The notes beneath the pieces were generated by a model that saw only the letters and a list, made by a program, of their open reading frames with translations, had not been told where the DNA came from and did not search any database. Below are positions 1 to 6,621 of a stretch of 8,262 bases of DNA, one piece after another. The stretch comes from Pseudomonadota bacterium (GTDB taxonomy: Bacteria > Pseudomonadota > Alphaproteobacteria > Acetobacterales > Acetobacteraceae): positions 1 through 8,262 of the forward strand of contig JAJZVS010000167.1 of assembly GCA_021845555.1 (NCBI GenBank). The letters are read 5' to 3'. A program made the position numbers and the translations under genes. Position 1 is the stretch's first letter. Each line of letters starts with the position of its first letter.

Positions 1-23
1 CCTTGCTTCCTCGGCCCGCCCCC

Positions 24-440
24 TCACCCCGCCACCACCAACCCCACCCCGGCCTGCTGCGCCGCCGCGACCAACGCCGCGTCCGTCGTCGCCAGCGGCA
101 ACGCAAGCCGCAGCGCCACTTCCAGATACGCCGCGTCGTACGCCGTCAGCCGGTAGCGCTCGGCCAGCGGTGCCGTCGCCGTCCAGGCCCGCTCCGCCAT
201 CGCGGTATCGATGGTGATCGGCAACGCCTGCAGGAACCCGGAAAGCCGCGCTCGCAGCGGCGCCGAAATCCGCCCCCGCCGCTCCGCCACCAGCAAACCG
301 TTCAGCGCTTCGACCGGCCACAACTGCGGCGCCACCGCCCCCGTCTCGGTCACCAGGTCAAGCACTGCCATGATCGCCGGTGTCTGTTCGTCCTCGAAAC
401 ACCAGGCGAGGGCCACGGAGTTGTCCAGGACGAGGCTCAC
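24..440 (-). CDS. vapC: VapC-like PIN-domain toxin (ribonuclease)
   Basis: Toxin of a type II toxin-antitoxin pair, 138 residues, the usual VapC size. PIN-domain toxins are Mg2+-dependent ribonucleases that cleave tRNA, rRNA or mRNA when free of their antitoxin. The four acidic active-site positions are visible: D6 in the N-terminal strand (LVLDNSVALAW), E44 (WPVEALNGLL), D102 (TAYDAAYLE) and D120 (ATTDAAL), so the enzyme looks intact. The start is GTG at 438-440. It overlaps the TGA of the upstream antitoxin by 4 nt (GTGA), the usual arrangement for translational coupling that keeps antitoxin in excess. The stop is TGA at 24-26, and nothing can be said about the 23 bases beyond it. The family is secure; the RNA target cannot be read from the sequence. 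Confidence 0.93.
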   Translation of the reverse strand: MSLVLDNSVALAWCFEDEQTPAIMAVLDLVTETGAVAPQLWPVEALNGLLVAERRGRISAPLRARLSGFLQALPITIDTAMAERAWTATAPLAERYRLTAYDAAYLEVALRLALPLATTDAALVAAAQQAGVGLVVAG

Positions 441-697
441 CGCCGCCCTTCGCCGATCAGCTCCTTCAGGCTCAGCCCGCCCAGGGTCACCCCCTTGCTC
501 GCCTCCCGCAGCCCGGCGGCGGCGCGGCGGGCGCGGTCGCGATCGAATCCCGGATCGGCCGCCACCAGCCGCGCCACCGGCTTGCCGCGACGGGTGATCA
601 GGACCTCGCCGCCCTCCTCCACCTCATCGAGCAGCGCGGTCAGCCGCGTCTTGGCCTCGAACACCCCGACCATGTGCATGTGCATCTGCGTACCCAT
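437..697 (-). CDS. vapB: VapB antitoxin, Phd/YefM family
   Basis: Antitoxin partner of the PIN toxin, 86 residues. The N-terminal half (VGVFEAKTRLTALLDEVEEGGEVLITRRGKPVARLVA) is a typical Phd/YefM DNA-binding fold. The charged C-terminal part (LSLKELIGEGRR) is where such antitoxins usually wrap the toxin. These proteins dimerise, neutralise the toxin and repress their own promoter. Four in-frame ATGs crowd the 5' end (codons 1, 5, 7 and 9, at 697, 685, 679 and 673). Homologues usually begin just before VGVFEAK, so a start at 685 to 673 is possible; a weak GATGGG-like ribosome site lies 7 nt before the ATG at 685. The longest frame is given. Family assignment is strong, exact start uncertain. 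Confidence 0.9.
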   Translation of the reverse strand: MGTQMHMHMVGVFEAKTRLTALLDEVEEGGEVLITRRGKPVARLVAADPGFDRDRARRAAAGLREASKGVTLGGLSLKELIGEGRR

Positions 698-740
698 CTA
701 ACCAGATAGATGACCAGTTTATACGAAGAGGCCACGTCCC
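695..740 (-). promoter_or_regulatory. Candidate vapBC promoter and autoregulatory operator
   Basis: Read on the minus strand, an AT-rich island stands out from the G+C-rich surroundings. TATAAA (718-723) can serve as the -10 element, and a TTGCGG-like -35 lies about 15-17 nt upstream. Just downstream, overlapping the first antitoxin ATG, is a perfect inverted repeat CATCTA-N6-TAGATG (695-712). The element CTGGT also occurs twice, 14 nt apart. Phd/VapB antitoxins typically repress by binding inverted repeats over or beside their promoter, so this is the expected operator position. The repeat is seen directly; the promoter and its regulation are inferred. It implies that the toxin-antitoxin pair is transcribed independently of tyrS. 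Confidence 0.5.
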
Positions 741-774
741 GCAAGTCCCCCCGGTTCCCTGACCGAAGGTTACC

Positions 775-792
775 GCCAGGGGTACCCTTGGC
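775..792. repeat. Near-perfect inverted repeat between tyrS and vapB
   Basis: GCCAGGGGTACCCTTGGC is self-complementary apart from one position (a G-U pair in a plus-strand RNA, A-C in a minus-strand RNA). It can fold into a 7-bp stem with a GTAC loop. It lies 27 nt past the tyrS stop codon, where a terminator would be expected, but no T-tract follows on the minus strand. It may be a weak or Rho-assisted termination site, or chance. Confidence 0.3.
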
Positions 793-818
793 CCCCCGCC
801 GCCGCGCTTGGCCGCCGA

Positions 819-2087
819 TCACGATTGCTCGGTTTCCGGCCCCCAAAACCGCACCAGCCGGTGCGTCTTCTTTCCGAACGAGAGCTTGACGGCTCGATCG
901 CGCAGATCGGCATTACGGATCAACATGGACTCGTCCGTCACAACCCGGTCGTTGACCCGCACCGCCCCGCCCCGGATCGCCCGCCGTGCCGCCGCATTGC
1001 TGGTCGCCAATCCCGCCTGCACGAACAGATTGAGGACCGGGACCCCAGCCTCCAACGCACCCGGCGGCAGGTGCACCGGGACGGCGGCGAGCCCTTCGGC
1101 GTTGCCTTCCTCGAAAACCTCCTGCGCCAGCCGCGCCGCGACGGCGGCCTCCGACGGTCCATGCAGCAGCGCGGTCGCCGCGGTCGCCAACAGCTTCTTC
1201 GCCTCGTTGATCTCCGCCCCGCCCAGCGCTTCCAGCCGCGCGATCTCGGCCAGCGGCAGGTCGGTGAACAGGCGCAGGAAGCGGCCCACGTCGGCGTCCT
1301 CGGTGTTGCGCCAGAACTGCCAGTAGTCGAACGGGCTGCACTTGTCGGCGGTCAGCCACACCGCGCCGCGCGCCGTCTTGCCCATCTTGGCGCCCGAGGC
1401 GGTGGTGATCAGCGGCGTCGTCAGCCCGAACACGCCCTTCGCGTCGGTCCGGCGGGTCAGTTCGATCCCGGCGACGATGTTGCCCCACTGGTCGGACCCG
1501 CCGATCTGCAACACGACGCCCAGCCGGCGGGACAGTTCGCGGAAATCGTAGCTCTGTAGGATCATGTAGTTGAATTCGAGGAAGGTCAGCGGATGCTCGC
1601 GCTCCAACCGCAGCTTGACCGAATCGAAGGTCAGCATCCGGTTGATGGTGAAATGCGTGCCGACATCGCGCAGCAGCGGGATGTAGCCGAGCGGATCGAG
1701 CCAGTCCGCGTTGTTGGCCAGCAGCGCCTCGCCGGGCCCGTCGCCGAAGCGCAGGAACGGGTCGAAGCAGCGGCGGATACCGGCCATGTTGGCGGCGATC
1801 TGTTCGTCGGTCAGCAGCTGGCGGGATTCGTCCTTGCCGGACGGATCGCCGATCCGCGTGGTGCCACCGCCCAGCAGCACCACCGGACGGTGGCCGTGCT
1901 TCTGCAGCAGGCGCAGGATCATGATCTGCACCAGGCTGCCGACATGCAGGCTGTCGGCGGTGCAATCGAAGCCGATATAGGCCGCGATCGGCGCGGCGCG
2001 CAGCGCGGCGTCCAGCCCCTCGGTATCGGTGCACTGGAAAACGAAGCCGCGCGCGGTGGCTTCGGCAAGGAAATCGGCGTTCGACAT
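819..2087 (-). CDS. tyrS: Tyrosyl-tRNA synthetase (EC 6.1.1.1)
   Basis: Cytoplasmic class I aminoacyl-tRNA synthetase that attaches tyrosine to tRNA-Tyr using ATP. It has 422 residues, the normal bacterial length. The Rossmann catalytic domain carries the HIGH-type signature in SLHVGSLVQ (near residue 48), GDPSGKDESR, the tyrosine-binding region around YMILQSYDF and QIGGSDQWGN, and the KMSKS-type loop as KMGKT (near residues 234-238). The C-terminal 70 or so residues form an S4-like RNA-binding domain (LFVQAGLATSNAAARRAIRGGAVRVNDRVV). A TTG lies one codon upstream, but the ATG at 2085-2087 is the sensible start, with a weak GGGAT-like ribosome site about 10 nt before it. The gene is divergent from anmK; tyrS and anmK are also neighbours in other proteobacteria. 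No damage is seen. Confidence 0.97.
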   Translation of the reverse strand: MSNADFLAEATARGFVFQCTDTEGLDAALRAAPIAAYIGFDCTADSLHVGSLVQIMILRLLQKHGHRPVVLLGGGTTRIGDPSGKDESRQLLTDEQIAANMAGIRRCFDPFLRFGDGPGEALLANNADWLDPLGYIPLLRDVGTHFTINRMLTFDSVKLRLEREHPLTFLEFNYMILQSYDFRELSRRLGVVLQIGGSDQWGNIVAGIELTRRTDAKGVFGLTTPLITTASGAKMGKTARGAVWLTADKCSPFDYWQFWRNTEDADVGRFLRLFTDLPLAEIARLEALGGAEINEAKKLLATAATALLHGPSEAAVAARLAQEVFEEGNAEGLAAVPVHLPPGALEAGVPVLNLFVQAGLATSNAAARRAIRGGAVRVNDRVVTDESMLIRNADLRDRAVKLSFGKKTHRLVRFWGPETEQS

Positions 2088-2140
2088 CAAGGCTTATCCC
2101 GTTCCGGTCGCCGCCGGGCTAGCATGAAGCCGGTCCCAGG

Positions 2141-2164
2141 GGGAGATGTACGGGGAGATGCACG
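2141..2164 (+). repeat. 12-bp tandem duplication of the anmK ribosome site and ATG
   Basis: Two adjacent 12-bp units, GGGAGATGTACG and GGGAGATGCACG, differ at one base. Each holds a GGGGAG Shine-Dalgarno core directly abutting an in-frame ATG (2146 and 2158). A third ATG at 2170 follows 12 nt after the second GGGGAG. Because 12 bp is four codons, the duplication preserves the reading frame (MYGE / MHAG / MLRT). Confidence 0.8.
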
Positions 2165-2169
2165 CCGGA

Positions 2170-3264
2170 ATGCTGCGCACGATCGGATTGATGAGCGGCA
2201 CTTCGCTCGACGGCGTCGATGCCGCCTGGGTGGAGACAGACGGGGTTCGCATCGCCGGGTTCGGCCCGCGGCTGACCCTGCCGTATGAAGCGGCCCTGCG
2301 CGCCACGCTGCGCCGCCTGCTGGACCGCGCGCCCGGGCTGGCGCCGGACGATCCCGAACTGGCCGGGGCCGTGCGCGCGCTGACCGAGCAGCACGCCCGC
2401 GCCGCCCTGGCGCTCGGCGGGGCGCCGGACCTGATCGGCTTCCACGGCCAGACCCTGCTGCATCGCCCGGATCAGCGCCGCAGCTGGCAGGTGGGCGACG
2501 CGGCGCTGCTGGCGCGGCTGACCGGGGTTCCGGTGGCGTGGGATTTCCGCTCGGCCGACGTCGCCGCCGGCGGCCAGGGCGCGCCGCTCGTCCCGGTGTT
2601 CCACGCCGCGCTCGCGGACGGGCTGGAACGCCCGCTGGCGGTACTCAACATCGGCGGGGTGGCGAACGTGACGTGGATAGGGCCCCAAGGGACAGAGTCC
2701 CAGGGGATCGAACCAGGCGGGGACCTGGTGGCCTGCGACACCGGGCCAGGCAACGGGCCGCTCGATGACTGGACGGCGCGGCACACCGGCGCGGCGTTCG
2801 ACCGCGACGGCGCGCTGGCCCGCGCCGGCCGGGTCGATCGGGCGGTGCTGGCGCGGCTCCTGGCGCAGCCGTATTTCGCCCGGCCGGCGCCGAAATCGCT
2901 CGACCGGCTGGATTTCGCCGCCGCGTTGGCCGAGAGCGGGATCGCCGCGCTGTCGGCCGCGGATGGGGCCGCGACGCTTGCCGCCTTCACCGCCGGGGCG
3001 GTGGCCGCGACCCGCCTGCCCGCGCCGCCGCACCGCTGGCTGGTGTGCGGCGGCGGGCGGCACAACCCCGCGATCATGGACGCGTTGCGCGCCGCCCTCC
3101 CCGCTCCGGTCGATCCGGTGGAGGCGGTGGGCTGGGACGGCGACGCGCTGGAGGCGCAGTGCTTCGGCTTCCTCGCCGCGCGCGTCGCGGCCGGACTGCC
3201 GCTGAGCTTCACAGGCACGACAGGGGTGGCGCGGCCGCTGCCCGGCGGGCGGATCGCGGGGTAG
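2170..3264 (+). CDS. anmK: Anhydro-N-acetylmuramic acid kinase (EC 2.7.1.170)
   Basis: Cytoplasmic cell-wall recycling enzyme. It uses ATP to open the 1,6-anhydro ring of anhydroMurNAc and gives MurNAc-6-phosphate. The ASKHA-type kinase fold is clear from the N-terminal phosphate loop GLMSGTSLDGVDA, then DFRSADVAAGGQGAPLVP, NIGGVANVT, CDTGPGN (its Asp is the catalytic base in characterised homologues), DRDG, CGGGRHN, GWDGDALEAQCFGFLAAR and a terminal TGTTG...PGG. From the ATG at 2170 it has 364 residues, and MLRTIGLMSGT matches where the family begins. In-frame ATGs at 2146 and 2158 are alternatives created by a 12-bp duplication. About ten extra residues (QGTESQGIEP) sit in the loop before CDTGPGN. 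The gene converges on the monooxygenase with only 12 nt between stop codons. Confidence 0.95.
   Translation: MLRTIGLMSGTSLDGVDAAWVETDGVRIAGFGPRLTLPYEAALRATLRRLLDRAPGLAPDDPELAGAVRALTEQHARAALALGGAPDLIGFHGQTLLHRPDQRRSWQVGDAALLARLTGVPVAWDFRSADVAAGGQGAPLVPVFHAALADGLERPLAVLNIGGVANVTWIGPQGTESQGIEPGGDLVACDTGPGNGPLDDWTARHTGAAFDRDGALARAGRVDRAVLARLLAQPYFARPAPKSLDRLDFAAALAESGIAALSAADGAATLAAFTAGAVAATRLPAPPHRWLVCGGGRHNPAIMDALRAALPAPVDPVEAVGWDGDALEAQCFGFLAARVAAGLPLSFTGTTGVARPLPGGRIAG
2684..2713 (+). repeat. 30-bp repeat-like insertion inside anmK
   Basis: Two imperfect 15-bp halves (about 10 of 15 positions identical) encode QGTES and QGIEP in a loop that is roughly ten residues shorter in E. coli and Pseudomonas AnmK as I remember them. 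A perfect inverted repeat GGGAC-AGA-GTCCC (2689-2701) lies inside it. A second small one, CCAGG/CCTGG, follows at 2713-2728. The frame is kept, and the insertion falls between strand NVTWIGP and catalytic-loop residues LVACDTGPGN, so the enzyme is probably active. Confidence 0.5.
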
Positions 3265-3276
3265 CGCGGGCGCGGC

Positions 3277-5169
3277 CTATCGGGTGGCCGCCGCGGCCGC
3301 GACGCAGCGCAGGACGCGATCGGCATCGCCCAGTTCCTCGGCCAGCAGCAGGGCCAGCCGGGCCAACAGCCCGGCCGCGCCTTCCGGCCCGGCCGTCTCC
3401 AGCGCGCGGCTGATCGCCTCGAACCCGCGTTCGGTGGCGGTCGCGGACACCGCGGCGGCCGCCGTCCCGGTGGCGGGCGCGCCGCCAAAGGGGGGGGCCA
3501 GCGCGCGATCCAGCGCCGCCAGGATCGGCGCGGGATCGGCCCCGGCGAAGCGGGCGGCCACGTGCTCGTCCGGGCGCAGCAGAGTGAGCGGAAATTGCGC
3601 GGCGGCGAAGCGCGCGGCCAAGGTGCCGTCGGCATCCACCACGTAGCCCGCCCCTCCGGCCGCCCCTCCGACCGCCCCTCCGACCGCCCCTCCGACCGCC
3701 CCTCCGGCAACCGGCGCATCCCGGAGCACCGGCAGCAGGCGCAGCGGAACCCCGGCACCCGCCAGCGCCGCCGCCAGCGGAGCCAGCGCACGCGGACCGC
3801 CGAGCGCCTCGACGAAGGCCAGCAGCGTGAACCCCAGCGGCGGCAGGGCATCCTGCAGGAACCCGGCCGTCGGCGCGCCCGCCGGACCCACGATCGTCGC
3901 CGGCAGGTTCGGCAGGCCCGCGCCCGGCACCACCCCCTCGGCGCAGGGCACCGCATCCGGCGTCACTGCCGGGGAGGCGTCGTACACATGCGCCGCCGAC
4001 TGGCGCGGGTTGAGCAGCGCGCTGGCGAATGCGTGCGCGCCGGCCAGTTCCAGCGCCGCGTCGCGCATCAGCCGGAACCCCGCGCCGGGCGGGGACATGA
4101 ACCAGGTGCTCCTGGTGGCCTGCGCGTGGTTCTCCGCCGTGACCCGCCGCCGCTCCAGGCTGTAGCTGTCGAGCAGCGCCGCCGGCGCCGCGCCGCGCGC
4201 CACCAGGGCGAGCTTCCAGCCCAGGTTGTGCGCGTCGTCGATGCCGGAATTGAGTCCGCGCACGCCGAAGATCGGCACCAGATGCGCAGCATCCCCGGCG
4301 AACACCACCCGCCCGTGGCGATACGCCTCCAGCGACAGCGCCAGCGCCTTGTAGAGGCTCCGCCAGACCAGCCGCCACGGCGCCCGCACGCCCATCATGT
4401 CCAGTTGCGCGGCCAGGCGCGCGGTCACGTTCTCCTCGCGCAACGCCTTGTCGCCGTCCTCGTCGTCGCGCAACTGGTAGTCGATGCGCCAGACATGGTC
4501 CGGCTGCACATGCAGGATCACGGTCGAGCCGGGGTTGGACGGCGGATCGAACCAGACGTTGCGTTCCACCGGACGATCGACGCCGGGCACCTCGATATCG
4601 GCGATCAGGTAGCGGCTTTCATAGGCGGTGCCGTGCAACGCGAGACCGAACGCCTCGCGCAGCGCCGAGCGCCCGCCGTCGGCCGCGACCACCCAGCCGG
4701 CGCGCAGCGTGTAGCCGCCGTCGGGGCCGATCACCTCCAGGCTCACCCCGTCCGCGTCCTGGCGCGCGCCGGCCACCCGATGGCCCCAGCGCGGCGCGCA
4801 CGCCGGCGCGACGGCCAGCAGCGCATCGAGCAGGAACTGCTCGGTGTAGAACTGCTGGATGTTGATGAAGGGCGCGTGCCGGTCCTGCGCGCCGGACGGC
4901 ATTTCCAGGCGGAACACCTCGCGGCCCCGGTAGAAGGTCCGCCCGCCCGACCAGCCCAGCCCCTTGGCGGCGAACGCCGCGCCGGCGCCGATACGGTCGA
5001 GGATCTCCTGGCTGCGGCGGGAGATGCAGATCGCCCGGCTGCTCCAGGCGATGCCGTCCTTGGCGTCCAGCAGCACCGGACGCAGCCCGGCGCGGGCGAG
5101 TTCGATCGCCGCGATCAGCCCGACCGGGCCGGCGCCGACAACCGCGACCTCGGCCGTCTCCTGGGGCAC
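3277..5169 (-). CDS. FAD-dependent aromatic monooxygenase, PheA/TfdB/MhpA-like
   Basis: Class A flavoprotein hydroxylase, 630 residues. Family members use NAD(P)H and O2 to hydroxylate phenol-like aromatic rings. Visible motifs are the FAD GxGxxG (VVGAGPVGLIAAIELARAG, near residue 10), the DG motif (VVAADGGRSALRE, D164), and the GD motif (VVFAGDAAHLVPIFGVRGLNSGIDDAHNLGWKLA, D293). The C-terminal third resembles the thioredoxin-like domain of this family, including LLRPDEHVAARF. The frame opens at GTG 5202, but the GTG at 5167-5169 has an AGGGA ribosome site 7 nt upstream and starts just before the FAD fold, so it is preferred. It follows gor by 10 nt. A (VGGA)n tandem repeat is inserted at residues 488-507, and an 8-C tract occurs near the 3' end (3490-3497). 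Substrate unknown; the family is secure. Confidence 0.9.
   Translation of the reverse strand: MPQETAEVAVVGAGPVGLIAAIELARAGLRPVLLDAKDGIAWSSRAICISRRSQEILDRIGAGAAFAAKGLGWSGGRTFYRGREVFRLEMPSGAQDRHAPFINIQQFYTEQFLLDALLAVAPACAPRWGHRVAGARQDADGVSLEVIGPDGGYTLRAGWVVAADGGRSALREAFGLALHGTAYESRYLIADIEVPGVDRPVERNVWFDPPSNPGSTVILHVQPDHVWRIDYQLRDDEDGDKALREENVTARLAAQLDMMGVRAPWRLVWRSLYKALALSLEAYRHGRVVFAGDAAHLVPIFGVRGLNSGIDDAHNLGWKLALVARGAAPAALLDSYSLERRRVTAENHAQATRSTWFMSPPGAGFRLMRDAALELAGAHAFASALLNPRQSAAHVYDASPAVTPDAVPCAEGVVPGAGLPNLPATIVGPAGAPTAGFLQDALPPLGFTLLAFVEALGGPRALAPLAAALAGAGVPLRLLPVLRDAPVAGGAVGGAVGGAVGGAAGGAGYVVDADGTLAARFAAAQFPLTLLRPDEHVAARFAGADPAPILAALDRALAPPFGGAPATGTAAAAVSATATERGFEAISRALETAGPEGAAGLLARLALLLAEELGDADRVLRCVAAAAATR
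3649..3708 (-). repeat. 5 x 12-bp in-frame tandem repeat in the monooxygenase
   Basis: Five contiguous 12-bp units (plus-strand CGCCCCTCCGAC, with GGC endings in the outer two) encode Ala/Val-Gly-Gly-Ala blocks, giving a flexible GGAVGGAV linker in the thioredoxin-like C-terminal domain. The three central units are identical, pointing to recent slippage expansion. On the coding strand each unit carries a GGGG run at 12-nt spacing. Confidence 0.92.
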
Positions 5170-5176
5170 CGCCGCG

Positions 5177-5181
5177 TCCCT
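5177..5181 (-). promoter_or_regulatory. Ribosome-binding site overlapping the gor stop codon
   Basis: On the minus strand, AGGGA shares two bases with the gor TAG (5180-5182) and lies 7 nt before the GTG at 5169. This fixes the monooxygenase start and implies that ribosomes finishing gor can reinitiate on the monooxygenase. Confidence 0.6.
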
Positions 5182-6550
5182 ACTCGGCCGCCTTCGCCGC
5201 ACCGCCGACGACGCGGGTGCGGGTGCGCAGGGTCACGAATTCTTCCGCCGCGGTCGGATGGATGCCGATGGTGCGGTCGAAATCGGCCTTGGTGGCCCCC
5301 ATCACCAGCGCGATCGCCAGGCCCTGCATGATCTCGGCAGAGTCCTCGCCCAGCATATGCGCGCCGAGGACGCGCTGGCTGGCCTGATCGACCACCAGTT
5401 TCATCAGCGACTTGCGCGCGCGCCCGGTCAGCGTGTGGCGCATCGGGGTGAATTTGGTGACGTACACATCGACCGGCCCGCGCGCGGCGGCCGCTTCCTC
5501 GCTCAGCCCCACGGTGGCGATCGGCGGGGTGGAGAACACCGCGGTCGGCACGTTCTCCAGCGAGACCCGCCGCGGCGTGCGGCCGAACAGGCTGTCCGCC
5601 AGCGCGTGGCCCTCGGCGGTGGCGACGGGGGTCAGGTTCAGCCGGTCGGTGACATCGCCGATGGCGAAGATATGCGGCTGGCTGGTGCGCAGATGGGAAT
5701 CGATCGTGACGGCGCCGGACGCGGCGACCGCGACGCCGGCCTCGGCCAGACCCAGGTTCTCGGTGGCCGGACGGCGGCCGGTGGCGAAGAACACCAGGTC
5801 GGCCTCGACCGCGTGGCCGTCGCCCAGCAGCACGCGCCGGCGGGCGCCGTGCGCCTCGATCCCCACCGGCTGGCAGCCGGGGCGGAGCGCGATGCCCTGC
5901 GCGCCCATCGCCTCGGCCAGCGCCTCGCGCAGATCGTGGTCGAAGCCGCGCAGCGGCAGCGGCTGACGGTAGATCAGCTCGACCTCGGCGCCGAGGGCGG
6001 CGAAAATCCCGGCGAACTCGACTGCGATATAGCCGCTGCCGAGGATCGCCACCCGCTTCGGCATTTTCGGCAAGTAGAACGCGTCGTCGGAGATGATCCC
6101 GAGTTCGGCGCCGGGAATGTCGAGCCGGGTCGGGTGGCCGCCGGCGGCGATCACGATGCGCTCGGCGGTGACGTGGGTGCCGCCGACATCGAGCGTGTGC
6201 GGCGCGGTGAAGCGGGCCCGCGCATCGAAGATCGTCGCCCCGGCGCCGTCCAGCAGCTTGCGGTAGATCCCGGCGAGCCGGCCGATCTCGCGGTCCTTGG
6301 CGGCGAGCAGCGCGTTCCAGTCGTGCGGCCCCTTGCGGATGTGCCAGCCGAAACCGGCCGCGTCGTCCGCCCAGGCGCCGTATTCGCCGGCCTGAACCAG
6401 CAGCTTCTTCGGCACGCAGCCGATATTGACGCAGGTGCCGCCCCAGAACCGGTCCTCGGCGATGCCCACCTTGGCGCCATGCCCGGCGGCGATGCGCGCG
6501 CAGCGCACCCCGGCCGAGCCGCCGCCGATCACGAACAGGTCGAAATGCAT
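5180..6550 (-). CDS. gor: Glutathione-disulfide reductase (EC 1.8.1.7)
   Basis: Cytoplasmic FAD homodimer that reduces GSSG to GSH with NADPH. It has 456 residues, close to the typical 450. Domains in order: FAD-binding GGGSAGVRCARIAA (residue 9 onward); redox disulfide GGTCVNIGCVPKKL with C40 and C45; NADPH-binding GSGYIAVEFAGIFAALG (171 onward), followed by R195 and R201 in IYRQPLPLRGFD, the arginines that select NADPH over NADH; ATGRRP; second FAD motif FAIGDVTDRLNLTPVA; and the C-terminal dimer and active-site motif HPTAAEEFVTLRT with H431 and E436. All catalytic residues are present. ATG start at 6548-6550, with AGAAAGG 9 nt upstream across an alternating GC run. It lies 71 nt after the kinase stop and directly precedes the monooxygenase, suggesting glutathione recycling coupled to aromatic or oxidative stress. 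Confidence 0.96.
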   Translation of the reverse strand: MHFDLFVIGGGSAGVRCARIAAGHGAKVGIAEDRFWGGTCVNIGCVPKKLLVQAGEYGAWADDAAGFGWHIRKGPHDWNALLAAKDREIGRLAGIYRKLLDGAGATIFDARARFTAPHTLDVGGTHVTAERIVIAAGGHPTRLDIPGAELGIISDDAFYLPKMPKRVAILGSGYIAVEFAGIFAALGAEVELIYRQPLPLRGFDHDLREALAEAMGAQGIALRPGCQPVGIEAHGARRRVLLGDGHAVEADLVFFATGRRPATENLGLAEAGVAVAASGAVTIDSHLRTSQPHIFAIGDVTDRLNLTPVATAEGHALADSLFGRTPRRVSLENVPTAVFSTPPIATVGLSEEAAAARGPVDVYVTKFTPMRHTLTGRARKSLMKLVVDQASQRVLGAHMLGEDSAEIMQGLAIALVMGATKADFDRTIGIHPTAAEEFVTLRTRTRVVGGAAKAAE

Positions 6551-6571
6551 GCGCGCGCGCCTTTCTGCGAA

Positions 6572-6592
6572 GGGCCGGGACAGTATCGGCCC
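6572..6592 (-). other. Hairpin between the kinase gene and gor
   Basis: A perfect 6-bp stem GGGCCG...CGGCCC with a 9-nt loop lies 21 nt upstream of the gor ATG. A second small inverted repeat, CAGCC-CT-GGCTG (6593-6604), is adjacent. Neither is followed by a T-tract on the minus strand, so intrinsic termination is not supported. It may be a leader structure or a processing site. Confidence 0.3.
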
Positions 6593-6621
6593 CAGCCCTG
6601 GCTGTCACCCGGCGCGGGCTG

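Noticed and set aside
1..701. Plus-strand frames across the toxin-antitoxin pair
   Set aside because: Arg/Pro-rich antisense translations; the minus strand shows complete PIN-domain and Phd-family signatures.
3262..3300. Bidirectional terminator between the convergent anmK and monooxygenase genes
   Set aside because: The gap is only 12 nt and the G/C inverted repeats nearby have no T-tract on either strand.
3649..3708. CRISPR-like array
   Set aside because: Units are 12 bp, directly abutting and without spacers, and they lie inside a coding frame; this is a simple tandem repeat.
2472..3956. A minus-strand open frame of 494 codons spanning anmK and the monooxygenase 3' end
   Set aside because: It runs antisense across anmK and out of frame through the monooxygenase. 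Both of those carry catalytic motifs; this frame has none.
3562..5331. A plus-strand open frame of 589 codons opposite the monooxygenase
   Set aside because: Composition is Arg/Gln/His-rich with no motif, and it is fully explained by the monooxygenase on the other strand.
6551..6560. Alternating GC run as a regulatory or Z-DNA element
   Set aside because: Only 10 bp between the gor ribosome site and ATG; common by chance at this base composition.
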